DNA of 8,925 bases from NCBI GenBank assembly GCA_019683665.1, contig JADGIB010000140.1, forward strand, positions 1-8,925, in the 5' to 3' direction. The DNA comes from Solirubrobacteraceae bacterium. Lineage in GTDB: Bacteria; Actinomycetota; Thermoleophilia; Solirubrobacterales; Solirubrobacteraceae. Below the pieces are notes generated by a model. That model made no database searches and had not been told where the DNA came from. It worked only from the letters and a program-made list of their open reading frames with translations. Below, piece after piece: positions 1 through 5,687 of the stretch. Every line of letters starts with the position of its first letter. The stretch's first letter is position 1. The position numbers were made by a program, and so were the translations under genes.

Positions 1-386
1 TCGTCGAGGACGGGCTCGCGCTGGAGGCCGGGCTGTGGGGCGTGCTCTCCTCGGGCGGCATGTACCGCCACGCGCGCGTGATCGCCGGGCGCCGCCCGCC
101 GCACTTCGCCGCCCGGGCCCAGGCGGTCGTCGACGCCGCCGGCGACCGCCCGACGCAGGCCGAGATGCTCACGCGGTTCGTGTGCGACCTCGCGCGCGAC
201 GGCGCCGACCGGGACGTCGCGCGGCTGCGGGCCGCGACCGGCGAGCGCTGGTGGCTCGAGGTCACGCCCGACCGGCTCGCCGCGACGTGCGCGGCGCTGC
301 GCGACGCGGGCGTGCGGTGGCGCGACCTGCCGCCGGGCGAGGCGCTCGCGGTCGCGTGGCGCCTGCCGCCGCTGGCGGTGCGGTAG
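1..386 (+). CDS. Hypothetical protein, 3' part only (5' end outside window)
   Basis: An open frame enters from the left edge (first full codon at base 3) and ends at TAG 384-386, giving about 127 visible C-terminal residues. It has the codon character of a real gene here: third positions are almost all G/C and the protein is balanced. It is rich in Arg and Ala, with segments such as GGMYRHARVIAGRRPP, a double Trp in ERWWLEV, and a helical stretch near DRLAATCAALRDAGVRW. There is no signal peptide or membrane segment in the visible part. GTG and ATG codons at 42 and 60 could serve as starts, but the frame stays open and gene-like upstream, so I treat it as truncated by the window. I do not recognise the family and infer no function. 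The next gene is on the opposite strand, so this is the end of its transcription unit. Confidence 0.6.
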   Translation, partial: VEDGLALEAGLWGVLSSGGMYRHARVIAGRRPPHFAARAQAVVDAAGDRPTQAEMLTRFVCDLARDGADRDVARLRAATGERWWLEVTPDRLAATCAALRDAGVRWRDLPPGEALAVAWRLPPLAVR

Positions 387-601
387 CGGCGACGCCGCCG
401 CGCGCGGCCGCGTGGCGCCCCGCGCATCGAGGGCCGGCGGTCCGCCGCCGGGCGGCTCGACGGCCGGGAGGGCGCGCCCGCCGACCGGCATGGCGGAGGC
501 GCCGCGCCCCGGGGACGTCGCCGTCATGGCGCCGGTGCTCGCGGCCGACGGCATCGAGATGGTCGGCCCCAGCCGGCGGCACGCGTGAGATCTCGACCGG
601 G
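387..601. other. Convergent intergenic region, no convincing gene
   Basis: These 215 bases lie between two convergent genes. They contain a short hairpin at 434-451: a 7-bp stem CCGGCGG/CCGCCGG around a TCCG loop, about 48 bases after the first gene's stop. It could act as a terminator but has no T-tract, and hairpins of this size arise easily in such GC-rich DNA. The region also holds one small open frame (490-588), described separately. Nothing else is supported. Confidence 0.4.
490..588 (+). pseudogene. Possible 32-residue small ORF or remnant of a gene 3' end
   Basis: ATG 490 to TGA 586-588 would encode 32 residues ending VAVMAPVLAADGIEMVGPSRRHA. The 'AADGIEMVGP' tail is reminiscent of the C-terminal ends of small single-domain cupins, which often finish with a helix followed by HGIEhhGP-like residues. 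That is from memory and not proven. The frame continues open upstream to the preceding gene, but it is low-complexity Gly/Pro/Arg/Ala with no recognisable domain. No clear ribosome binding site precedes the ATG. It could be the decayed end of a deleted gene or simply chance open frame in GC-rich DNA. Confidence 0.2.
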
Positions 602-1738
602 CTAGCGGCCGAGCAGCGCGCACACCGCCCGCGCCTGCACGGCCCGCAGGCGCGCCAGGAGGCGGCCGGTCGGCGCCGGGATGTTCAGCGTCGTGGTGAC
701 CGACCGGCGGCCGTCCGCGGTGGCGGCTGCCCACTGGACGTAGCCGGGGAAGTCGCCGGTGTGCCCGTAGACGACGCCGCAGCGCGTCGTGTAGCGGAAC
801 AGGCCGAGGCCGGCCTCGTTGCGGCCCGGGCCGGGCGGGCTGGAGGCGCCGGGGACGAAGCGCATCTGCTCCGCGCGCTGCTGCGGGCCGAAGAACCGGC
901 CGGCGAGGTTCGCGCGCATGAACCGCGCGAGGTCGGCCGGGGTCGAGACGATCGCCCCGGAGGCCCAGGCGCCGCTCGGGCTCAGGAACGTCGTCACGTC
1001 CTCCGGCGGGCTGCCGCGCTCGACGACGTAGCCGCGGATCATCGGGCGCGGGAGCGAGATCCGCCGCTCGGGGAACGAGGTCCGCGTCAGCCCGGCCGGG
1101 CCGAACACGAGCTCCTGCAGCAGCTCGCGGTAGGGGCGGCCGGTCACCGCCTCGGCCATGAGCGCGACGACGACGTTGTCGGTGTTCGAGTAGGCGTAGC
1201 GCGAGCCGGGCGGGAACTCCAGCGGCCGGTCGCGCACCCAGTCGATGATCCCGGCCGGCGGCACGTACCCGCGCGGGTCGGTCCGCGCCTGGTCGGCGAA
1301 CCCGGGCGACGTCGTGTAGTCCGGCAGCCCGCTCGTGTGGCTGAGCATCTGGCGGACGGTCACCGGCGCCCACGCCTGCGGCAGCGACGGGAGCCGCTGG
1401 CCGATCGTGTCGTCGAGGCTCAGCGCGCCCCGCTGGACGAGCTGCAGCGCGACCGCCGCGCTGAACGCCTTCGAGACGCTGGCGATGCGCATCGACGCCG
1501 TCGCCGACGGCGGCCCGTGGCGGTTGACGTTCGCCCGCCCGGCGCTGAGGACCGTCAGCCGCCCGTCGCGGTAGAGCGTCGCGACCGCCCCGGGCGGCCC
1601 GCCGGGGCTGGAGACGAGCCGCTGCAGGCCGCGCTGGACGTCGGCGTCGGTCGTCGCGGCCGCCGCGGCGGCGGGGACGGCGAGCGCCGCGCAGGCGGCG
1701 GCGAGCGGCGGGACGAGACGGCGGGCGAGGCGGGCCAT
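602..1738 (-). CDS. Exported serine hydrolase, beta-lactamase (class C)/D-aminopeptidase-like family
   Basis: The 378-residue protein carries a Sec-type signal peptide (MARLARRL, then an Ala-rich core to about residue 28, VPAAAAAATT). The penicillin-binding/class C fold follows. Its motifs are all visible: nucleophile motif S87-V-S-K90, the family's LSHTSGLPDY block at 132-141, the Y183-S-N185 motif, and H326-T-G328, which replaces KTG as is common in this family. Length fits the family. Members include esterases, D-aminopeptidases and beta-lactam hydrolases, so the exact substrate cannot be told. It probably acts outside the membrane. The start at 1738 was chosen because the signal peptide begins there. 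The frame stays open to 2080 but that extension lies over the opposite-strand gene. No Shine-Dalgarno sequence precedes the ATG, and a promoter sits 9 bases upstream, suggesting a leaderless mRNA. It is divergent from the PBP4-like gene. Confidence 0.88.
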   Translation of the reverse strand: MARLARRLVPPLAAACAALAVPAAAAAATTDADVQRGLQRLVSSPGGPPGAVATLYRDGRLTVLSAGRANVNRHGPPSATASMRIASVSKAFSAAVALQLVQRGALSLDDTIGQRLPSLPQAWAPVTVRQMLSHTSGLPDYTTSPGFADQARTDPRGYVPPAGIIDWVRDRPLEFPPGSRYAYSNTDNVVVALMAEAVTGRPYRELLQELVFGPAGLTRTSFPERRISLPRPMIRGYVVERGSPPEDVTTFLSPSGAWASGAIVSTPADLARFMRANLAGRFFGPQQRAEQMRFVPGASSPPGPGRNEAGLGLFRYTTRCGVVYGHTGDFPGYVQWAAATADGRRSVTTTLNIPAPTGRLLARLRAVQARAVCALLGR

Positions 1739-1747
1739 GCGGGTGCG

Positions 1748-1776
1748 ACCGTACGGCGTCGGGCGCCGCGGGACAA
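1748..1776 (-). promoter_or_regulatory. Putative leaderless promoter of the serine hydrolase gene
   Basis: Read on the minus strand there is a TTGTCC -35 element (1776-1771), a 17-base spacer, and a TACGGT -10 element (1753-1748). The -10 fits the actinobacterial TAnnnT pattern. Only 9 bases separate the -10 from the ATG at 1738, so transcription would begin at or within a few bases of the start codon. The absence of any purine-rich ribosome binding site agrees with this. It was found by eye, with no scoring. Confidence 0.4.
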
Positions 1777-1819
1777 GTCCCAGCGATCCGGTGCATCGAC
1801 CGACCGGAATCCTGCAGGT

Positions 1820-1848
1820 TTGCATCCGCGCGCGCGACGCGGCAGGGT
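1820..1848 (+). promoter_or_regulatory. Possible weak promoter of the PBP4-like gene
   Basis: TTGCAT (1820-1825), a 17-base spacer and CAGGGT (1843-1848) lie 8 bases before the ATG at 1857. The layout mirrors the promoter of the divergent gene, but the match to consensus is poor. The only G-run before this start (1852-1855) is too close to serve as a normal ribosome binding site. A leaderless start is possible but weakly supported. Confidence 0.2.
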
Positions 1849-1856
1849 CCCGGGGC

Positions 1857-3401
1857 ATGAGACTGCTCCTGCCGGTCCTCGCGGCGCTCGCCGCGAGCGC
1901 GCCGATCGCGTCCGCCGCCACCGGGCCGGTGCCCGGGCTCGACCCCGCCGCGCTCGACGTCATGAACGCGCCGCCGTACGCCGCCGCGGAGTGGCACATC
2001 TCGGTCCGCGACCTCGACACCGGCGAGCAGCTCGTGGCGCTGAACCCGGACCTCCTCGTCCAGCCGGGGTCGGTCGTCAAGACCTACAGCGTGGGCGCCG
2101 CCTGGCAGCGCTTCGGCCCCGACCACCGGACCGTGACGCCGGTGAAGCGCAACGGGCGCGTCCGCGGCGGGCGGCTGGACGGCGACCTCATCCTCGTCGG
2201 CATGGGGGACATCACCCTCGACGGGCGCACGAAGCCGGACGGGACCGTCGACTTCACGAACCTCGACCACAACGACGCCAACGCCCTGCCCGGGGCGACG
2301 CTCACGCCCGAGGACCCGCTCACCGGGCTGCGGAAGCTCGCGCGCCGGGTCCGCGCGTCCGGCATCCGCTCGGTGTCCGGCGACGTGATCGTCGACGACC
2401 GGCTGTTCGAGACCTCGTCGCTGCCCGGGAACGGGCCGGTGACCCCGATCGTCGTCAACAACAACCTCATCGACCTCACGACGACCCCCGGGCGCGTCGG
2501 CGGGCCCGCCCGGGTCGCGATGCGGCCGGCCGTCGCGCCGTGGACGGTCACGAGCCGGGTGCGGACGGTCGCCGCCGGCGGCGACACCGACATCACGGTC
2601 ACCTCGCCGCGCCACGGGCGCATCGTCCTCACCGGGACGATCGCCGCCGACGCAGGCCCGGTCGTCAACGTGTACGCGTTCGCCGACCCGGCCCGCTTCG
2701 CCCGCACCGCGTTCATCCAGGAGCTGCGGCGCGCCGGCGTGCGGGTGCGCGCCCGCGCGACCGCCCGCAACCCGCGGCGGCGGCTGCCGTCGTGGGCGGC
2801 CGTCGGCCGGCTGCCGGCGGTGGCCACGCTCGAGTCGCTGCCGCTGTCGCAGCAGGCGACCTACATCCTGAAGGTCTCCTACAACCGCGGCGCGCAGACG
2901 ATGATCTGCCTGCTCGCGGTGGCCGCCGGCAGCCGCGACTGCGACGACGGCCTCCCGGAGGCGGCGCGGATCTGGCGCGCGGCCGGGCTCGACCCCAGGG
3001 GCGCGGTCCTGGTCGACGGCTCCGGGCTGCCCGGCAACCTCATCACCGTCGACAACGAGGTCCGGCTGCAGATGATCATGGCCCGCCGCCCCGACGCGGC
3101 GCAGTGGCGCGCCGCGCTGCCGGTCCTCGGCGTCGACGGGTCGCTGGCGATGGTGCAGCCCGGCGGGCTCGCGACGGGCAGGGTGTTCGCGAAGACCGGC
3201 ACGCTCGCCTCCGGCGACCTGTTCAACCGGCGCGTCCTGTTCCCGGCCAAGGCGCTCGGCGGCTACATGGACGCCCGCAGCGGCCGCCGGCTCGCGTTCG
3301 CGATCGTCGTCGCCAACGCCGTGTTCGACGACGTCGAGGGCGCGTTCGCGGCCAACGACGACGTCGGGAAGGTCGCGACGCTCATCCAGCAGGGCCTCTG
3401 A
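1857..3401 (+). CDS. dacB: PBP4-type D-alanyl-D-alanine carboxypeptidase/endopeptidase (peptidase family S13)
   Basis: The protein has 514 residues. A signal peptide (MRLLLPVLAALAASAPIASA, cleavage near residue 20) sends it across the membrane. Class C low-molecular-weight PBP motifs follow in order: S72-V-V-K75 (QPGSVVKTYS) with the acylating serine, S341-Y-N343 (KVSYNRGAQT), the DGSGL box at 387-391, and K446-T-G448 (FAKTGTL). The ~265 residues between the first two motifs correspond to the extra domains inserted in PBP4/DacB enzymes. Family enzymes trim the terminal D-Ala of peptidoglycan stem peptides and can cut cross-links. All catalytic residues are present, so it is probably active. 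The start at 1857 gives the signal peptide directly; an in-frame start at 1737 would add a non-hydrophobic tail and overlap the divergent promoter region. The partner gene upstream is another exported SxxK enzyme, suggesting a shared cell-wall theme. Confidence 0.9.
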   Translation: MRLLLPVLAALAASAPIASAATGPVPGLDPAALDVMNAPPYAAAEWHISVRDLDTGEQLVALNPDLLVQPGSVVKTYSVGAAWQRFGPDHRTVTPVKRNGRVRGGRLDGDLILVGMGDITLDGRTKPDGTVDFTNLDHNDANALPGATLTPEDPLTGLRKLARRVRASGIRSVSGDVIVDDRLFETSSLPGNGPVTPIVVNNNLIDLTTTPGRVGGPARVAMRPAVAPWTVTSRVRTVAAGGDTDITVTSPRHGRIVLTGTIAADAGPVVNVYAFADPARFARTAFIQELRRAGVRVRARATARNPRRRLPSWAAVGRLPAVATLESLPLSQQATYILKVSYNRGAQTMICLLAVAAGSRDCDDGLPEAARIWRAAGLDPRGAVLVDGSGLPGNLITVDNEVRLQMIMARRPDAAQWRAALPVLGVDGSLAMVQPGGLATGRVFAKTGTLASGDLFNRRVLFPAKALGGYMDARSGRRLAFAIVVANAVFDDVEGAFAANDDVGKVATLIQQGL

Positions 3402-3427
3402 CCGCCGGGTGAGCTGAGCCGGCCCGC

Positions 3428-3490
3428 CGCCGGGCGACGTGTGGCGACTTCCCTTCGACAGGTGAAGGCAGGTCGCCACACGTCCCGGCG
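3428..3490. terminator. 63-nt nearly perfect hairpin between convergent genes (bidirectional terminator or palindromic repeat)
   Basis: Three nested helices pair almost the whole element. The outer 7 bp are CGCCGGG (3428-3434) with CCCGGCG (3484-3490). The middle 12 bp are ACGTGTGGCGAC (3437-3448) with its exact complement (3472-3483). The inner 5 bp are CCTTC (3452-3456) with GAAGG (3464-3468). They are separated by a 2-nt bulge and a symmetric 3x3 internal loop, and capped by a 7-nt loop (3457-3463). The middle arm can also be read as 13 perfect bp (3436-3448 with 3472-3484). It lies 26 bases after the carboxypeptidase stop and 28 bases after the iclR-type gene's stop on the other strand. 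That is where a two-way terminator would be expected. There is no T-tract on either side, so it would be a U-less terminator or a dispersed repeat. Confidence 0.6.
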
Positions 3491-3518
3491 TGCCGCGGTG
3501 CGCAGCGGGGGCGCCGGG

Positions 3519-4211
3519 TCAGACGTTCCCGCCGAGCTCCCGCGAGACGTCCTCGGCCGTCTGGCGCAGCGCCTCGATCGTCGCGGTCGCGGCCTCCGAG
3601 ACGTCGTCGGCGAGGCCGAGGACGGCCATCGTCGCGACGAGCGTCCCGCCCTGGAAGACGGGCGCGGCGATGATCCCGAAGTTGCCGTCGACGAGGATCG
3701 CCATGCGCATCGCGCGGATCCGGGCGGCGAGGGCCGGGTCGAGGCCCGCGCCGTCGGTCGTGAGCGCGGTGACGAGCTGGCCCTGCGCGGAGTCGAGCGG
3801 GTCGAGCACGGTCCCCAGCCGCGGCGAGATGAGCACCGGCCGGCGTGGCGCCTCGGCGACGCGCGCCACGGTCGCCGCGCCGCGATCGGCGATCGACAGC
3901 ACGACGGTCTCGTTGAGCTCGTCGGCCAGCCGGTCCATGTGCGGGCCGGCGATGGACACGACCTGGAGGCTGGCGATCGCCACCGACGCCAGGCCCAGGA
4001 TCCGCGGCCCCAGCGAGTAGACCTTGCGCGCCTCGTCGTAGCGCAGCAGCCCCTCGCGGCGCAGCGCAGCCGCGTACCGGTGCGTCGTCGCGCGCCCGAG
4101 CCCGGAGCGCTCGGTCAGCTGGGGCAGCGAGAGGTACGGCTCGTCGTGGCGGAACAGATCGAGGATGCGGACCGCACGCTCGACGGCCTGGACGTGTGGG
4201 GTCATCGGCAT
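3519..4211 (-). CDS. IclR-family transcriptional regulator
   Basis: The protein has 230 residues. An N-terminal winged helix (about 6-70) shows the family pattern AVERAVRILDLF, then LSLPQLTERSGLGRATTHRYAAALRREGLL with the recognition helix around 38-50, and the wing YDEARKVYSLGPRILGL. The C-terminal effector-binding domain (about 85-228) includes ETVVLSIADRG, AQGQLVTAL at 142-150 and GIIAAPVFQGGTLVATMAVLG at 179-199. IclR proteins usually control an adjacent catabolic operon and respond to a pathway metabolite; here the divergent operon starts 108 bases away. The ATG at 4211 is preceded by an AGAGGA ribosome binding site 7 bases upstream; a second ATG two codons later (4205) is spaced less well. 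The effector is unknown. Short for the family (about 250) but complete. Confidence 0.9.
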   Translation of the reverse strand: MPMTPHVQAVERAVRILDLFRHDEPYLSLPQLTERSGLGRATTHRYAAALRREGLLRYDEARKVYSLGPRILGLASVAIASLQVVSIAGPHMDRLADELNETVVLSIADRGAATVARVAEAPRRPVLISPRLGTVLDPLDSAQGQLVTALTTDGAGLDPALAARIRAMRMAILVDGNFGIIAAPVFQGGTLVATMAVLGLADDVSEAATATIEALRQTAEDVSRELGGNV

Positions 4212-4242
4212 CGGCTGGTCCTCTGCGTCGTGCGGTTGCGTG

Positions 4243-4303
4243 GTCTCATTAGATCAGATATCGTCGTCGGAAACGACGAGACATTGTCTCATACTTTGAG
4301 ACA
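4243..4303. promoter_or_regulatory. Putative IclR-family operator array in the divergent promoter region
   Basis: Four related half-sites sit in an AT-richer patch. GTCTCAT is at 4243-4249, GAGACA at 4278-4283, TGTCTCAT at 4285-4292, and TGAGACA at 4297-4303. The middle pair forms a perfect 6-1-6 palindrome (4278-4290). The third and fourth form a perfect 7-5-7 palindrome (4285-4303), so the two palindromes share one arm. The first half-site is a direct copy 43 bases upstream, about four helix turns. The cluster ends 5 bases before the ribosome binding site of the binding-protein gene. It is well placed to control that gene and perhaps the regulator itself. The assignment to the IclR protein is inferred from position. 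Confidence 0.6.
4267..4295 (+). promoter_or_regulatory. Possible promoter of the ABC operon
   Basis: CATACT (4290-4295) resembles a -10 box (TATAAT) and lies 17 bases after TCGGAA (4267-4272), a poor -35. It overlaps the palindromes, so a bound regulator would block it. An alternative is TTGCGT (4236-4241), a 17-base spacer and TATCGT (4259-4264), which would place the palindromes just downstream of the transcription start. Neither can be chosen from sequence alone. Confidence 0.25.
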
Positions 4304-4308
4304 CGGAT

Positions 4309-4315
4309 GGGGGAG
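4309..4315 (+). promoter_or_regulatory. Ribosome binding site deciding the binding-protein start
   Basis: GGGGGAG ends 4 bases before ATG 4320. It selects this start over an ATG in another frame at 4307 and over the long in-frame open stretch upstream, which lies inside the iclR-type gene on the other strand. Confidence 0.6.
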
Positions 4316-4319
4316 ACTT

Positions 4320-5687
4320 ATGCGAAGGGGTCCGTGGGTTGGTGTGATCGGGTCGGTTGTCGGGCGCTCGGGGCGGCGTGTCGCCGCGCTCGCGCTCTCG
4401 GCCGCGGCACTGGCCGTGGCGGCGGGGTGCGGCAGCAGCGACAACGACGCGGAGAGCACCGCCGCCACCGGCGGTGCGGCGACGGCCGCATCGACGACAC
4501 CGCCCGAGTCGAGCCTCTCGGGCACGCTGAAGGTCGCGTTTCCGGCCACCGCCCAGCCCGGCTGGCAGCGCATCATCGATGACTTCGAGGCCGCGAACCC
4601 GGACGTGAAGGTCAACGCCACGTTCGCCCCGTTCGCGTCGTTCTTCCAGCTCGTCTCCACGCAGCTGCAGTCCGGCGCCGGGCCCGACGTCATCTACACG
4701 CCGCCTGGGGCCTCGCTGCCGCTGTCCATCCAGAACATGGCGGCCGACGGGCGGATCCAGGTCCTCGACGACCGGCCCTGGGCCCAGGACGTCCCGGACG
4801 AGCTGAAGGACCTCGTGTCCCGCGACGGGAAGGTCTACGGGCTCGTCAACGGCGTGTTCACCGGCTTCCTGCTCACGAACGACGAGAAGTTCGCCGAGCT
4901 CGGCCTCGAGCCGCCGACGACGATGGACGAGCTGCTCGGGATGTGCAAGACGATCGCCGACGCCGGCCTGATCCCGGTGGCGATCGGCGGCGGCTTCCCG
5001 CCCGACCTGTCGAACCTGCTCAGCCTGCTGACGGCGAACTACGTCGACGGCCCGGATCCGGAGTGGATCCAGCGCCGCAACCGCGACGAGGTCACGTTCT
5101 CCGACTCGGAGGGCTGGCGCACCGCGCTGCAGCGCATCGTCGACCTGAAGGAGAACGGCTGCTTCGAGCGCGGCGTCTCCGGCGCCTCCCGCGAGGCGGC
5201 GACCGCGGCGTTCGCGAGCGGCAAGGCGCTGATGTACCCGGTGCTCCAGCCGCAGCTGCCGGCCGTCGTGGCGGCAGACCCGAAGTTCGAGTGGTCGGTC
5301 GTGCCGCTGCCCGGCGACGGCCCGGACACGACGTACCTGGCGATCACCGTCGACCCGATCATCTCGATCAACTCGAAGTCCGAGAACCCGGAGCTGGCCG
5401 AGGCGTTCCTCGACTTCGTCGCCACCCCGGAGCAGAGCCGGATCTACAACGAGGTCCAGCACACGATCGCGCCGGCCGACTTCGTCGAGAACACCTTCCC
5501 GGAGCTGCTGGCTCCGCTCGCGGAGTACCTGCAGCCCGGCGGCCACAATGTCATCACCGAGCCGACGTTCTGGAAGACGCCGTCGACGAACGGCGTGCTG
5601 TCCACGAACCTGGCGGGCCTGCTCACCGGCCAGAAGACGGTCGACGAGATCCTCGCCGAGCTCGACAAGACGTACGGGAAGCAGTGA
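4320..5687 (+). CDS. ABC transporter substrate-binding lipoprotein, sugar-type (family 1, UgpB/MalE-like)
   Basis: The protein has 455 residues. A long positively charged N-region (to about R20), a hydrophobic stretch and a lipobox-like AAGC place the lipidated cysteine at C37. A Ser/Thr/Ala linker (38-66) follows, then the binding fold. Family 1 features include SGTLKVAFPATAQPGWQRIIDDFEAANPDVKVNATF near 67-102, the SGAGPDVIY segment (118-126), DGKVYGLVNG (169-178), LTNDEKFAELGLEPPTTMDELL (185-206), and the C-terminal AEAFLDFVATPEQSRIYNE block (360-378). Proteins of this class deliver sugars, sugar phosphates or related polyols to a MalFG-type permease. The ligand here cannot be deduced. It is first in the operon behind the IclR-type operator. 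Its TGA overlaps the next gene's GTG start (GTGA at 5684-5687), indicating translational coupling. Confidence 0.9.
   Translation: MRRGPWVGVIGSVVGRSGRRVAALALSAAALAVAAGCGSSDNDAESTAATGGAATAASTTPPESSLSGTLKVAFPATAQPGWQRIIDDFEAANPDVKVNATFAPFASFFQLVSTQLQSGAGPDVIYTPPGASLPLSIQNMAADGRIQVLDDRPWAQDVPDELKDLVSRDGKVYGLVNGVFTGFLLTNDEKFAELGLEPPTTMDELLGMCKTIADAGLIPVAIGGGFPPDLSNLLSLLTANYVDGPDPEWIQRRNRDEVTFSDSEGWRTALQRIVDLKENGCFERGVSGASREAATAAFASGKALMYPVLQPQLPAVVAADPKFEWSVVPLPGDGPDTTYLAITVDPIISINSKSENPELAEAFLDFVATPEQSRIYNEVQHTIAPADFVENTFPELLAPLAEYLQPGGHNVITEPTFWKTPSTNGVLSTNLAGLLTGQKTVDEILAELDKTYGKQ

Noticed and set aside
434..451. Hairpin as a firm terminator
   Set aside because: Only 7 bp, no T-tract and strongly GC background. 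Kept as a note in the intergenic entry and not called as a terminator.
1739..2080. N-terminal extension of the serine hydrolase
   Set aside because: The extra 114 residues precede a clean signal peptide and lie antisense to the PBP4-type gene, so the start at 1738 is preferred.
35..3412. Very long plus-strand open frame, over 1100 codons
   Set aside because: The product is almost all Arg, Ala, Pro and Gly with no domain. It covers the serine hydrolase on the other strand and the PBP4-type gene in another frame, both with intact catalytic motifs. Long stop-free shadow frames are expected at this GC content.
3441..4319. N-terminal extension of the binding protein
   Set aside because: It runs antisense through the iclR-type gene and lacks protein-like composition. 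ATG 4320 has a strong ribosome binding site and begins the lipoprotein signal.
4943..5683. N-terminal extension of the bicupin gene into the binding-protein gene
   Set aside because: The extension is an Arg/Pro/Gly-rich out-of-frame reading of the binding protein. The cupin fold begins after GTG 5684, which overlaps the upstream stop in the usual coupled manner.
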